DNA from: Hyphomicrobiales bacterium | GTDB taxonomy: Bacteria > Pseudomonadota > Alphaproteobacteria > Rhizobiales > Rhizobiaceae | Length of the DNA stretch: 64,000 nucleotides | Assembly: GCA_024225445.1 (NCBI GenBank) | Contig: JAAEMP010000144.1 | Location: forward strand, 32,069 to 96,068 | Direction: 5' to 3' | Part shown: positions 40,997-50,824 of the stretch, piece by piece | Numbering within the stretch: the stretch's first letter is position 1 | How the letters are laid out: each line of letters starts with the position of its first letter | Translations under genes and position numbers: made by a program | Notes under the pieces: generated by a model | The model's input: only the letters and a program-made list of their open reading frames with translations | Told to the model about the DNA's origin: nothing | The model's database searches: none

Positions 40997-41266
40997 ATGT
41001 CGATCGGAACCGCTATTGCTCTATATTTCCTGTTCTGGTGGCTTTGTTTGTTTGCGGTTCTACCTTTTGGAGTGCGCTCACAACTGGAAGGCGGGAAAGT
41101 AGAACGCGGTACAGAACCCGGCGCCCCTCAGAAAGCCCATATCGGGAGGAAATTATCAATAAACTCTCTGGTTGCTGCTGTTGTATTCGCGATTTACTGG
41201 TTTGTAACAGTCAGACTTGGCTACAGTATTGATAGTATTCCAAGCCCGTTTCCTCAGGACCGGTAG
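40997..41266 (+). CDS. DUF1467-family small membrane protein
   Basis: 89 residues from ATG 40997 (immediately after the mce stop), with two membrane helices. LYFLFWWLCLFAVLPFGVRSQ and the RGTEPGAP segment match the DUF1467 family, found after mce in Rhizobiales. The function is unknown. In relatives the cluster often continues to proS and lolC; here it stops and is followed by a gene fragment. Confidence 0.9.
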   Translation: MSIGTAIALYFLFWWLCLFAVLPFGVRSQLEGGKVERGTEPGAPQKAHIGRKLSINSLVAAVVFAIYWFVTVRLGYSIDSIPSPFPQDR

Positions 41267-41405
41267 AATTACTGACAAAACCGGGCTAAATCGCTCAAAA
41301 GGTGAAGGGTATTATTTGTATCGTGAACTTCCGCCGAACCTCACCTAGACCGTGTCTTCTTCACACCGAATCATTTGACCGATTTTTCACGTTTTCTGGC
41401 AAGGC

Positions 41406-41654
41406 ATGGTTTTCGCCTTGGTCTATATGACCACAAGAAAAGCATACGAAGTCCACTTCAGAGCAGTACAAATGGCAGGGCCAACGCGCACCGCAATGAT
41501 TATGAATTTGGAACCGGTAATAAGTATTCTTCTGTCAGTTGTAATATTGATGGAGACAATCACCAACGGACAGTCAATTGGAGCAATACTGGTTTTGACG
41601 GCCGTACTGGTTTCTCAAATTACCGGGAATAGACCTCAAACGGCCGATGTTTGA
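41406..41654 (+). pseudogene. C-terminal fragment of an EamA transporter
   Basis: An 82-codon frame encodes the last three or so helices of an EamA/DMT transporter: AVQMAGPTRTAMIMNLEPVISILLSVVILME followed by IGAILVLTAVLVSQ matches the end of the second EamA repeat. The preceding sequence has stops in this frame (41376) and no sign of the missing eight helices, so the gene is truncated. The surrounding 41267-41746 holds no other gene. Confidence 0.75.
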
Positions 41655-41746
41655 TACTGAATACCATACCGGCCAAGTATCCTTGGAAAAAGGTGTTGGA
41701 TTCGCCAACAATTATTACATTTCAGGCAATCCTCAATCCGGTTTCC

Positions 41747-42949
41747 TCAAGCTATTTCAAACAAACCCGCACCACCCATTCCACCGCCAATGCACATGGT
41801 GACAACAACGTATTTTACACCCCGGCGTTTACCCTCAATCAAGGCATGGCCGGTCATACGTGCTCCAGACATTCCATAGGGATGTCCGATTGATATTGCG
41901 CCGCCATTTACATTATAGATATCCGGGTCAATGCCGAGTGTGTCCCGGCAATATAGCGCCTGGCAGGCAAATGCTTCATTTAATTCCCAAAGGCCAATAT
42001 CTTCGATTTTCAAGCCATGTGCTTTCAGCAGTTTTGGAACCGCGTAAACCGGTCCGATGCCCATCTCATCGGGTTCGCAACCGGCAGCCATCATGCCACG
42101 ATAAATCCCCAAAGGCTCCAGGCCGCGTTTTTCAGCTTCCTTCTCTTCCATTAGCAAACAGGCCGAAGCGCCATCTGAAAGTTGAGATGCATTACCAGCT
42201 GTGATGAATTCGCCTTGCTTCACCTGTTGTCCGCCTTTGAATACCGGTTGCAACTGGTTTAATCCCTCAACAGTTGTTGTGGGTCGGTTGCCCTCATCCT
42301 TGCTCAGGGTTACAGCTACATCTGAAATTTCCTTGGTCTCGCGGTCCATCACTTTCATAACCGTATTGAATGGCACAATTTCGTCATCCAGTTTGCCTGC
42401 TTCCTGGGCTGCAGCTGTACGCATTTGTGATTCATATGAGTAATTATCCTGGGCAGTTCGGGATATTCCGTAACGTTTTGCAACAATCTCGGCTGTCTCC
42501 AGCATACTCATATACAGGGCAGGGGTGGTTTCAACCAACCATGGGTCCTGGCCTCTTGAAAGATTCATTTTTTCGTTCTGGCAGAGCGAGATTGATTCAA
42601 GACCTCCGCCAATTGTAATATTCATGCCATCATGAATAATCTGCTTGGCAGCCGTCGCAATTCCCATAAGCCCCGATGCGCATTGGCGGTCGAGAGTCAT
42701 TCCCGGCACACTGGTTGGCAAGCCGGCTCGAAGGGCACATTGGCGAGCAGTATTTGCATGGGTGGAGCCCTGTTGAATTGCCGCTCCCATGACCACATCA
42801 TCGACTTCGCGAGGTTCTACACCAGCTCGCGACACGGCATTTGATATTGCATGGCCACCCAATGTCTGGGCCTGGGTGTCATTAAATGCCCCGCGATAGG
42901 CCTTGCCAATCGGCGTGCGGGCAGTGGAGACGATTACTGCATTGCGCAT
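41747..42949 (-). CDS. Acetyl-CoA C-acyltransferase (thiolase)
   Basis: 400 residues. The nucleophile Cys is in [11 protein letters not shown] (about C90), the catalytic His in [13 protein letters not shown] and the second Cys in [23 protein letters not shown] is also conserved. It is degradative (FadA/3-ketoacyl-CoA thiolase) or an acetoacetyl-CoA thiolase; neighbours favour beta-oxidation. It is the last gene of the minus-strand fatty acyl group, about 110 bases after the SDR/MaoC pair. Confidence 0.93.
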   Translation of the reverse strand: MRNAVIVSTARTPIGKAYRGAFNDTQAQTLGGHAISNAVSRAGVEPREVDDVVMGAAIQQGSTHANTARQCALRAGLPTSVPGMTLDRQCASGLMGIATAAKQIIHDGMNITIGGGLESISLCQNEKMNLSRGQDPWLVETTPALYMSMLETAEIVAKRYGISRTAQDNYSYESQMRTAAAQEAGKLDDEIVPFNTVMKVMDRETKEISDVAVTLSKDEGNRPTTTVEGLNQLQPVFKGGQQVKQGEFITAGNASQLSDGASACLLMEEKEAEKRGLEPLGIYRGMMAAGCEPDEMGIGPVYAVPKLLKAHGLKIEDIGLWELNEAFACQALYCRDTLGIDPDIYNVNGGAISIGHPYGMSGARMTGHALIEGKRRGVKYVVVTMCIGGGMGGAGLFEIA

Positions 42950-43058
42950 TTTGTTTCCTTTGTCTGAATAGTTCGTGTTTGCGGATATGGTACGAAACCA
43001 TATTTATTTCCTCAAGAAATTTCCGATACATTTTTGAATATAAGGCCCTGTTTGATAC

Positions 43059-43955
43059 TTATTCTTTCATCGAAAGAATTTTTTCAATATGTTGAGCGCC
43101 ATCAGTAAACACGCTGGTATTGGTCATCTCAGAAATTTTGGCGAAATTTGCTGCCACTCCATCACCATTACACTGGTCGTCAGGCAACCGGCAACCGCCA
43201 CTCTCCCTGATCTCCATCACCGCAAATGAACCGGCGCCAGCAAACATGACTGTATGGTTTGGCCCGTTCTCACTGACCAGAAATATTGCTGCAGGAGTTA
43301 CCTTTTCAGGTTCAATCAGTGCCTGAGCTTCCTCATTGATGATGTCTTCCGTCATTCTGGTAGCAGCAGTTGGAGCAATACAGTTGACTTGAATGTTGTT
43401 TTTGGCGCCCTCAATACAAAGCGTATTCATCATCCCGATTACACCCATCTTCGCCGCGCCATAATTTGCCTGACCAAAATTGCCATAAATGCCTGAAGTC
43501 GATGTCGTCATCAGGATACGTCCGTATTTCTGTTGCTTCATAATATTCCAGACGGCAAGCGAACAATTAGCGGAGCCGTTCAGATGAACATCAATAACGC
43601 TGTTCCATTCTGCCTGACTCATATTGCCGAATGAACGGTCGCGTAAAATACCTGCATTGTTGATCAGAATATCAATTCGGCCCCATTTCGCCATTGTCTG
43701 CTCAACCATCTGATTAACTTCATCAGCATTGGTCACATTGGCGCCATTCGCCATTGCTTCACCACCATTACCTTGAATTTCCGCAACAACACTTTCAGCG
43801 GGAGACGAAGAGCCACCTGAGCCATCTCTGGCACCTCCAAAATCGTTGATGACGACTTTCGCTCCAAGGTTGGCAAGTTGCAGTGCATGTGAACGGCCAA
43901 GGCCATTGCCGGCACCGGTGACAATTGCCACCTTCCCATCAAAATTAATACTCAC
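43059..43955 (-). CDS. SDR similar to the 3-hydroxyacyl-CoA dehydrogenase domain of MFE-2
   Basis: 298 residues; GTG at 43955 with AAGGA upstream, since the nearby ATG is followed at once by a stop. Rossmann motif TGAGNGLGRSHAL, NNAG, and the Ser-Tyr-Lys set in TSTSGIYGNFGQANYGAAK. The INDFGGARDGSG insertion after the second strand is typical of peroxisomal multifunctional enzyme type 2 dehydrogenases, which act on (3R)-hydroxyacyl-CoA. It follows the MaoC gene with 5 bases between, giving a split MFE-2-like pair. The C-terminal 60 residues are less typical. Confidence 0.85.
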   Translation of the reverse strand: MSINFDGKVAIVTGAGNGLGRSHALQLANLGAKVVINDFGGARDGSGGSSSPAESVVAEIQGNGGEAMANGANVTNADEVNQMVEQTMAKWGRIDILINNAGILRDRSFGNMSQAEWNSVIDVHLNGSANCSLAVWNIMKQQKYGRILMTTSTSGIYGNFGQANYGAAKMGVIGMMNTLCIEGAKNNIQVNCIAPTAATRMTEDIINEEAQALIEPEKVTPAAIFLVSENGPNHTVMFAGAGSFAVMEIRESGGCRLPDDQCNGDGVAANFAKISEMTNTSVFTDGAQHIEKILSMKE

Positions 43956-43960
43956 TTCAT

Positions 43961-44434
43961 TTATTCCTTCTCTAATATTGCAAGACCCAGCCACTCGGCT
44001 ACGAGTGCAGGTTTTTCTATGTTTTCAATTTCTACAGTGACACCGTACCGGCTCATAATTTCACCGGGATTTCGAGGTTCACATTCAAGCAATTTAAAAT
44101 GCCCGCGAATTCGCGCCCCTGATGGTACGGGATTGAGGAAACGAATCTTGTCAAATCCATAATTAAATGACATCGCAGCATTGCTCACCCTTGGAAAGCA
44201 ATTCTGGATCATAGAAGACAGACAGGACAACGTTAGAAACCCGTGGGCAATTGTGTTATCAAAACCGGTTTCAGCTTTTGTCCTTTCCACATCGACATGA
44301 ATGAATTGATGGTCGTTGGTGGTGTCTGCAAATTGATCAATCATTTCCTGACTTATCAGATACCAGTCAGAACTTTTTTCAAGTTTGCCCGCTTCTTCCA
44401 TTAATCTGGATGCCGGCCATTTTGGTGAATTCAT
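43961..44434 (-). CDS. MaoC-family (R)-specific enoyl-CoA hydratase
   Basis: 157 residues, hot-dog fold. The catalytic dyad region FADTTNDHQFIHVDVERTKA (Asp/His) and the GFDNTIAHGFLTLSCLS segment are the hydratase 2 motif. It hydrates trans-2-enoyl-CoA to (R)-3-hydroxyacyl-CoA, the substrate expected for the downstream SDR. The start at 44434 could be moved inward to the Met at residue 12. Confidence 0.9.
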   Translation of the reverse strand: MNSPKWPASRLMEEAGKLEKSSDWYLISQEMIDQFADTTNDHQFIHVDVERTKAETGFDNTIAHGFLTLSCLSSMIQNCFPRVSNAAMSFNYGFDKIRFLNPVPSGARIRGHFKLLECEPRNPGEIMSRYGVTVEIENIEKPALVAEWLGLAILEKE

Positions 44435-44487
44435 GATGTTAAGCCCACTTCTTCAGGTAAGGATGATAATAGGTCACAGACTCATAT

Positions 44488-45306
44488 TTATTGATTGGAG
44501 AACAGTCCCACTCTGGAGATTGTATGAATGCCTCCATCAAGTGGCAAAATCGCACCTGTAACATAGGAACCCGCTTTTGAGCACAAATAGATGGTTGCTC
44601 CACCAATGTCATCTGGAGCCCCTATTCGACCAAGAGGAACGCCCTTGCCGACATTGGTAACCTGTTCATCGGTGGTTGTCGCAAATGCTGTCATCTTGCT
44701 TTGGAACGGGCCGGGGGCAAATGCATTGATGGTGACATATTCTCCTGCCATTTCATTGGCGAGAATCTTGGTTAGGTGATGCACTGCCGCTTTAGACGCG
44801 GAGTAGGAATATGCGCCATCGCCGATATATGCCGTTCCCATAACAGAACCCAGATTGATTATGCGTGATGGATCTTCAATTGACGCGGAAGACTTAAGTG
44901 CTGGTAACAATCTCTGGGTTAATGCGAACAAACCGGTGACATTGACATCCATGACCTTTCCCCAGGCTCCGTAGGGAAATTCGTCCAGTGGCGCGCCCCA
45001 GGTTACTCCGGCATTGTTAATCAGGATATCCAGTTTGTCAGTACGTTCCATCACTTCAAGCGCCAGTTTATTGACACCATCCTCACTGCCAACGTCACCA
45101 GAAAAACCCAGGGCATATCCGGGGCCGCCAAGAGCGTTGATTTCCTTGGCGGTTTTTACACATTCATCACCTTTGCGAGAAGCAATCAGCACTGTCGCGC
45201 CTACCTGGACCAGAGCTGCTGCTGCCATGCGACCAATTCCGGTAGCTCCGCCGGTCACCAGTGCAGTTTTATTTTTAAGTGAGAACAATTCTTCAAGATA
45301 ATCCAT
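44488..45306 (-). CDS. SDR-family oxidoreductase (RhlG/FabG-like)
   Basis: 272 residues from ATG 45306 (AAAGGGAAA just upstream; an ATG at 45324 precedes that site). TGGATGIGRM cofactor loop, NNAGV, active Ser in INLGSVMG, YSASKAA Tyr/Lys, and PGPFQSKM. Resembles RhlG/3-oxoacyl reductases; NADP(H) preference is likely from ASRK after the second strand. First gene of the minus-strand acyl-CoA group, opposite the acyl-CoA dehydrogenase gene. Confidence 0.87.
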   Translation of the reverse strand: MDYLEELFSLKNKTALVTGGATGIGRMAAAALVQVGATVLIASRKGDECVKTAKEINALGGPGYALGFSGDVGSEDGVNKLALEVMERTDKLDILINNAGVTWGAPLDEFPYGAWGKVMDVNVTGLFALTQRLLPALKSSASIEDPSRIINLGSVMGTAYIGDGAYSYSASKAAVHHLTKILANEMAGEYVTINAFAPGPFQSKMTAFATTTDEQVTNVGKGVPLGRIGAPDDIGGATIYLCSKAGSYVTGAILPLDGGIHTISRVGLFSNQ

Positions 45307-45394
45307 GCATTTTCCCTTTGTCATTATGATACCACGTTATTTCAAACCCCATCTTACGTAAACTGTTATTGTTGGTAGAGGAATTGAAAATACA

Positions 45395-45413
45395 GTTGTT
45401 GAATGGCAACAAC
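45395..45413. promoter_or_regulatory. Operator-like palindrome in divergent promoter
   Basis: GTTGTTG (45395-45401), five-base spacer, CAACAAC (45407-45413) form a perfect 7-bp inverted repeat between the divergent SDR and acyl-CoA dehydrogenase genes. A TetR/FadR-like regulator site is plausible; no regulator gene lies beside it. A second, shorter palindrome AATTGCAATT lies about 25 bases downstream. Confidence 0.45.
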
Positions 45414-45480
45414 GAATGCTAACCTACTGTGAATTGAAATTGCAATTATTCATGTTTTACACCAGGGAAAGTTGATAAAA

Positions 45481-46722
45481 ATGGGCGGGCAAATGGAATT
45501 GGGTATTAGCGATAGGGTGGCACCTCTTCGCGAAAAAGTCTCTCAAATGATAGAAAATGATATCCTTCCCCTGGATGGGGAGTATCTTGCCGAAGTAAAC
45601 AAGGGAGACAGATGGCATCATACCGAGCGACAGATCGAAATACTGGAAGGACTGAAATCCAAAGCAAAAGAACAAGGGCTTTGGAATTTCTGGTTGACCG
45701 ATTCTGAAAAGGGTTTCGGTCTCAGCACAGTGGAATACGCCTATCTGGCCGAAGAAATGGGCAAATCTCTTTTGGGTGCGGAAGTGTTCAATTGTTCAGC
45801 CCCTGACACCGGCAATATGGAGGTTCTTGAAAGATATGGTCTGGAAAAGCACAAACAGCAATGGCTGAAGCCGCTTTTGGATGGAAAAATACGATCAGCC
45901 TATTTGATGACCGAACCTGATGTTGCGTCTTCCGATGCTACCAATGTATCCATGAGTTGTGTACGCGATGGTGACGATTACATCCTTGATGGAGAGAAAT
46001 GGTGGTCATCGGGTGCGGGAGACTCAAGGTGCAAAATCTATATTGTTATGGTCAAGACGGCCGATGATAATGCACCCAAACATCAGCGCCATTCAATGAT
46101 ACTGGTTCCCGCGGATAGCACCGGTATAGAAATTCTGCGCCCATTGCAGGTTTACGGCCTGGATGACGCCCCACATGGGCATATGCACATTAAATTCAAG
46201 AATGTTCGCGTGCCGGCAAGCAATCTTCTGCTGGGTGAAGGCCGGGGGTTTGAGATTGCCCAGGGACGTTTGGGCCCAGGACGGATTCACCATTGCATGA
46301 GGGCAATTGGTCAAGCAGAGTTGGCATTGGAACTGATGTGCAAACGTGCTCTGAACCGAGAGGCGTTTGGAAAGCCAATTGCTCATCTTGGTGCCAACTA
46401 CGACATAATTGCAAATGCCCGTATGGAAATTGAAATGGCCAGGTTGTTATGCCTGAAAGCTGCGTGGATGATGGACAAGGGTGATGCGCGTGCTGCTGCT
46501 CCATGGATATCACAAATCAAGGTCATTGCTCCGCTCACGGCGCTCAAAGTTATCGATGAGGCGGTACAGATACATGGTGGAGCAGGGGTATCCCAGGATA
46601 CACCCCTGGCCCGCATGTGGCAAAATGTACGCACACTGCGTTTGGCTGATGGTCCCGATGCGGTTCACAGAATGCAGGTAGCAAGATCTGAATTGCGAAA
46701 ATTCACCCAGCAGAAAGTATGA
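45481..46722 (+). CDS. Acyl-CoA dehydrogenase
   Basis: About 413 residues from ATG 45481 (AGGGAAAG about 11 bases upstream; ATG 45493 is also possible). [16 protein letters not shown] is the FAD/substrate motif, [14 protein letters not shown] follows, and [12 protein letters not shown] with [33 protein letters not shown] is the C-terminal helical domain. It is of the long/medium-chain ACAD11-like type rather than short-chain. FAD-dependent first step of beta-oxidation, matching the hydratase, dehydrogenase and thiolase on the opposite strand. Confidence 0.92.
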   Translation: MGGQMELGISDRVAPLREKVSQMIENDILPLDGEYLAEVNKGDRWHHTERQIEILEGLKSKAKEQGLWNFWLTDSEKGFGLSTVEYAYLAEEMGKSLLGAEVFNCSAPDTGNMEVLERYGLEKHKQQWLKPLLDGKIRSAYLMTEPDVASSDATNVSMSCVRDGDDYILDGEKWWSSGAGDSRCKIYIVMVKTADDNAPKHQRHSMILVPADSTGIEILRPLQVYGLDDAPHGHMHIKFKNVRVPASNLLLGEGRGFEIAQGRLGPGRIHHCMRAIGQAELALELMCKRALNREAFGKPIAHLGANYDIIANARMEIEMARLLCLKAAWMMDKGDARAAAPWISQIKVIAPLTALKVIDEAVQIHGGAGVSQDTPLARMWQNVRTLRLADGPDAVHRMQVARSELRKFTQQKV

Positions 46723-46725
46723 ATA

Positions 46726-47694
46726 GTGAAAGCAATTGTTTGCAATGAATTTGGACAGGTAGAAAACCTGGAATGTATTGAAATGCCTGATCCCAAACCC
46801 GGGACAGGTGAAATAATCATCGCCGTAGAGTCTGCCGGTGTTAATTTCCCCGATGCTTTGCTGGTCAAAGGTCTTTATCAGGCCAGGCCGCCCACTCCAT
46901 TTGTTCCAGGAATGGAAGTGGTTGGCGTCATACAGGAATTAGGCAGCGAGGTTACCAGATTTTCAGTCGGCGATAGAGTTGCGGCCCTGTGCCGCTACGG
47001 GGGTTGGGCAGAACTGGCGAAATGTGATCAGAATTCTGCAATGGCAATTCCCTCAAATGCGAATGGTGATGAAATAAATGCTCTACTCTGTGGGTACGGT
47101 ACTGCCCACCACGCGCTGAAACAACGTGCTGCACTAAAATCTGGGGAGACTCTTGTCGTAACCGGAGCCTCGGGTCTGACCGGACTTGCCGCGGTCCAAA
47201 TCGGCAAGGCGATGGGAGCGAAAGTTATTGCCGTCGCCTCAAATCAGGAAAAGCAGGAACTGGCCAAAAATAGTGGTGCGGATGTTGTACTGGGTTATGA
47301 CCATCTCAAGGATGAACTGAAGAAACTTTCGGATGGCAAAGGTGTCGATGTGGTTTTTGATGTGGTCGGTGGTGAAGTATTTGATGCCTGCACAAGGATC
47401 ATGGCCTGGGAAGGAAGATTGCTGGTAATTGGTTTTGCTTCGGGGATTATTCCCAAATTTCCGGTAAATTTGGCTTTGGTTAAAGGATACAGCGTCGTTG
47501 GTGTATTTTGGGGCAGTTTTACCGAAAAGCAACCGCATGTATATGCGAGTAATATGGCTGAATTGCTACATTGGTACGATGAGGGAAAAATTTCACCCCA
47601 TATCGGGAAAAAGTACCCTCTGAAAGATGCGGCATTGGCTCTTGGTGATATTCTTGAGCGAAAAGCAGTCGGCAAGATTGTATTGAATCCGTAG
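46726..47694 (+). CDS. NADPH:quinone oxidoreductase-like MDR protein
   Basis: 322 residues, GTG start 3 bases after the previous stop. Medium-chain dehydrogenase fold without the structural-zinc Cys cluster, and with TGASGLTGLAAVQIGKAMG (Rossmann) and PFVPGMEVVGVI. This matches the zinc-free quinone oxidoreductase/acyl-CoA-linked reductases often seen in acyl-CoA dehydrogenase operons. The substrate is unknown; co-transcription with the acyl-CoA dehydrogenase is likely. Confidence 0.88.
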   Translation: MKAIVCNEFGQVENLECIEMPDPKPGTGEIIIAVESAGVNFPDALLVKGLYQARPPTPFVPGMEVVGVIQELGSEVTRFSVGDRVAALCRYGGWAELAKCDQNSAMAIPSNANGDEINALLCGYGTAHHALKQRAALKSGETLVVTGASGLTGLAAVQIGKAMGAKVIAVASNQEKQELAKNSGADVVLGYDHLKDELKKLSDGKGVDVVFDVVGGEVFDACTRIMAWEGRLLVIGFASGIIPKFPVNLALVKGYSVVGVFWGSFTEKQPHVYASNMAELLHWYDEGKISPHIGKKYPLKDAALALGDILERKAVGKIVLNP

Positions 47695-47726
47695 TCCAAT
47701 TACCTGAGCCAACATTTTCAATTTTG

Positions 47727-49127
47727 TCAGACGCTCTTGTACAATTCCGATTTTGGTGTGACTTTGCCGGAATTCGGGTTTGTCGCTACAGTTGGTTTCA
47801 GAACTGGCAAATCGGCTAATACCCAAAGTCCCGTTAGTTTCCTTGTAATGACGGTGAGGGCCACTGCGCGCAGGGCATAGGTGACAGAAGTTGCCATGGC
47901 GGCTCCCAAAATTCCAAAACTCGGGATTAGTATTATTGACAACATGATATTAAAAACAAGTCCCCCGGCCGACACCAGCATATTGGCATATTGGTGGCCC
48001 AGTACAACCAGCAAATCAGATGCTTGCCCGACAGATGCACGAATTATCAAACCTAATCCCAAAACGCCCATAACCTGGATGCCGGGAACAAATTCCGGAC
48101 CAAACATATGCAGTAATGGATAACCGACAGCAAAGGTCAGTGCCACGGCTGGTACCGTCATCCAGAAAGTCCACCTGGTTGCAGTTGATATTCTTCTTTG
48201 CAACTCGTTCCTGTCTCGCATAGCATTGGCGATAGAAAATTCCCGGGCAGATACCAGCATGAACGCGTACTGAATGAAGGATGCCAGAGACATCGAGCGT
48301 TGGGCGGCAAAATAGATTGCAACTTCCGGGGCAGGCGTCATGAATCCAAGAATTAGGATATCTGACCAATTGTATAATTCATCAACACCGTGGTACAATA
48401 ATAACGGTAAAGTGGATGTAACCCAGAACTTGCGCGGACGCCCACCTTCCAGACTTCCAAATTTCTTCCTGATGCGTTTTAGGATGATCATTATCTGAAC
48501 AATCACGATTCCTGTAGTGGATCCCGCGACCAGTGCGAGAACCAAAGCTGCATCAAGCGTATAGCCAGCTTCGTTTGCAATCAAAACCCCAATAGCAATG
48601 AGTACTGGCCTAATTGCATAAGCTGGAATAGTCGTCAGCAAATACCAGCCAAATGCTCTTGATATGCCTTCAAGATACAATTCAACTGACATAATTGGCA
48701 GAGCGATTACCAGCATGATTAATGGAAACAAATATGCCGGAGAAATTGTGTCTTTAAATGCCCAGATCGTCAGAAGTCCTGCAACACCAACAAAGGCAGC
48801 GCCCAGGGTTGAAAACCAAAACCCGGTTTTCAGAAAACCGATGGCCCAGTGATACTGCTTTCGCTGGGTATAGCGGGGAAGAAACCTGAGGCAGGATTCA
48901 GAAAACCCGAATACACCGAGAATGTGAGCAACAACAAGCCATGTCCACATTGTTACATATATGCCATACTGTTCCATCGCCAGAAATCGAGCGATAAGTA
49001 CATGAACGCCATAGGCTAATAACGCAGCCAGAATCCTGACAATGAGTGTGATAGCCGCATCAGCGATATTTCTGTTTGATCGCAGGTAGTAACTGATCCT
49101 GCCATATGTTTTGAAAATGGTGTCCAT
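47727..49127 (-). CDS. Polysaccharide/oligosaccharide flippase (MOP superfamily)
   Basis: 466 residues, 12-14 helices, of the Wzx/RfbX-like MOP superfamily. Typical features are the polar N-terminal helices (VHVLIARFLAMEQYGIYVTMWTW) and GFSESCLRFLPRY. It exports lipid-linked glycans or a comparable substrate. It sits 52 bases downstream of the GNAT gene, suggesting one envelope or exopolysaccharide transcript, though no glycosyltransferases adjoin. Confidence 0.88.
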   Translation of the reverse strand: MDTIFKTYGRISYYLRSNRNIADAAITLIVRILAALLAYGVHVLIARFLAMEQYGIYVTMWTWLVVAHILGVFGFSESCLRFLPRYTQRKQYHWAIGFLKTGFWFSTLGAAFVGVAGLLTIWAFKDTISPAYLFPLIMLVIALPIMSVELYLEGISRAFGWYLLTTIPAYAIRPVLIAIGVLIANEAGYTLDAALVLALVAGSTTGIVIVQIMIILKRIRKKFGSLEGGRPRKFWVTSTLPLLLYHGVDELYNWSDILILGFMTPAPEVAIYFAAQRSMSLASFIQYAFMLVSAREFSIANAMRDRNELQRRISTATRWTFWMTVPAVALTFAVGYPLLHMFGPEFVPGIQVMGVLGLGLIIRASVGQASDLLVVLGHQYANMLVSAGGLVFNIMLSIILIPSFGILGAAMATSVTYALRAVALTVITRKLTGLWVLADLPVLKPTVATNPNSGKVTPKSELYKSV

Positions 49128-49179
49128 TATTTTTCAATAAAAATCGAGGTTGGAATTGTTTTACTACCGTTCAAATTGT

Positions 49180-50535
49180 TCACGGCTGTTCAATAGTATT
49201 TGCAGCATTTTGTGAATAATTTGGTTTTTCAGATTTAACCGTTTTTGTTTTACCGTTGCCAAAAAGGGAAAGTATTTTTATACGGTTTTCCGCCTTCAAC
49301 CTATTGAATATATATCTGGTCGCTGGTCTCAGATAGGCTTTCCATAATACACAATATAAAAATCCACGCATGGTGATGGCAACACTGCGGCTTTCGAGCG
49401 AGCAGGTGGAATTGGTCCAGCTTGTCTTGTAGTCTGCCGGCTCACCAAGAAAATCGAATTTCTTGAATCCTTTTTCCTTTGCCCAAATCTGAGTTTCTTC
49501 CATTTGAATTTTGCCGGGAGAATAGTTTTTCAGTTCCCAATCAAATGCACCCAGATAGCTGTAATAATGTTCGTCCAGACAAAATCCAATTTCAATACCA
49601 ATTGGCTTGCTATCCAGCGTTAGAACATTGAGAACCGCCCCGGAAGGAGGCGATACATCTGTTTCCTTAGAACCTTTCAAATTCGAGAAGAATGCTTTGG
49701 TCTTTTCATCGGACAATACCTCAGCACGTCTGCCGGTTTTATCCAGCCAGACTTTTTTCCAAACAAGTGCAATTGCCACCAATTCGCGATACCGGTCACT
49801 ACCACCATAATGAGTTTCGCACCCCAATTTGCCCAGTTTCGCAATTTTGTTACGTCGCTGGTTACGCTGTTTACGCATTCTGCGGCTCAACGATGCGCGA
49901 TACTCATCCCATGTTTCAAAAGCGGTCAGATCCAGGACAGATGAATGTCTTTCCGAACTCTCGCATATGCCGTTACCTTCGACCATTTCTCTGAGGAAAG
50001 ACGATTGTGGATATTGGTCTATGACAATGGCATCAGCATCAGAATTATTTTTGATATGTTGCCAGATACGCTTGCCAATATCGGCAGGAATCAATTTTCT
50101 GTCGCAGATAATATTTCCATATTGACCATGAGGTTCAGTCAGAAATGTTTGGATAGCAAGCCCCGTTGCGGACTTGGTTACCATCATCGGCCAAACCATC
50201 ACCAGATCACCATTGCGATGTAATGCGTATACTTTTATTGTCGGTAGGGGAACAGATTTATTCCGGACATGCGGGTTGGAAAATTCTTTGCACCATTCCA
50301 AACACCAGTCAAAACTTTGAAAATAGATACAAGGTTCGTCGCATTTTTGCTCAAGTTCTCTCCACTCTTTGCCAATCTCTTCAATCGCGTTGACATTGGT
50401 GAGACAGTCGAGAACAAACTGATTACCATCTTCGAGAACACTCAATGATGGTATATCCGGCCCGCATCGATGTGAACCTATTTTGACTGCCAAAGGAAAT
50501 TCCGGATATTTTTTGTCAAATTTTTGTGCATTCAT
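49180..50535 (-). CDS. GNAT-family acyltransferase of the FemAB/CelD type
   Basis: 451 residues from ATG 50535 (AGGAAGGA 8 bases upstream; an ATG at 50616 lacks this). The C-terminal half carries a FemAB-like GNAT fold (LVAIALVWKKVWLDKTGRRAEV, then IGIEIGFCLDEHYYSYLGAFD and the FDFLGEPADYKTSW segment). CelD/BcsL-type relatives acylate exopolysaccharide or cellulose. It sits directly upstream of a flippase gene. The substrate is unknown. Confidence 0.82.
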   Translation of the reverse strand: MNAQKFDKKYPEFPLAVKIGSHRCGPDIPSLSVLEDGNQFVLDCLTNVNAIEEIGKEWRELEQKCDEPCIYFQSFDWCLEWCKEFSNPHVRNKSVPLPTIKVYALHRNGDLVMVWPMMVTKSATGLAIQTFLTEPHGQYGNIICDRKLIPADIGKRIWQHIKNNSDADAIVIDQYPQSSFLREMVEGNGICESSERHSSVLDLTAFETWDEYRASLSRRMRKQRNQRRNKIAKLGKLGCETHYGGSDRYRELVAIALVWKKVWLDKTGRRAEVLSDEKTKAFFSNLKGSKETDVSPPSGAVLNVLTLDSKPIGIEIGFCLDEHYYSYLGAFDWELKNYSPGKIQMEETQIWAKEKGFKKFDFLGEPADYKTSWTNSTCSLESRSVAITMRGFLYCVLWKAYLRPATRYIFNRLKAENRIKILSLFGNGKTKTVKSEKPNYSQNAANTIEQP

Positions 50536-50824
50536 CAAGAATTTTCCTTCCTGCTGATGTTTCGGGGCGTATTTTTCAAAGTCAAAAATTGAAGCCTCAA
50601 ATTGCACCCACACCATTTCGTGTTTTTACTATCCTGCCTGAAGTCCAATGGCCGCCATCGATCACATTCCTAAGATCTATTCGACAAACAGGTGCGTCTT
50701 GACGCCACACTAACCTTAGATAGCGTAAAACCAGTTAAATCGGTAATCAATTTGGTTCGGAGGGTTAACAATTTCGATTAATGAACAATGTAAATTTGAG
50801 GAATTTTTTGTAAGGTCTCGTTAA

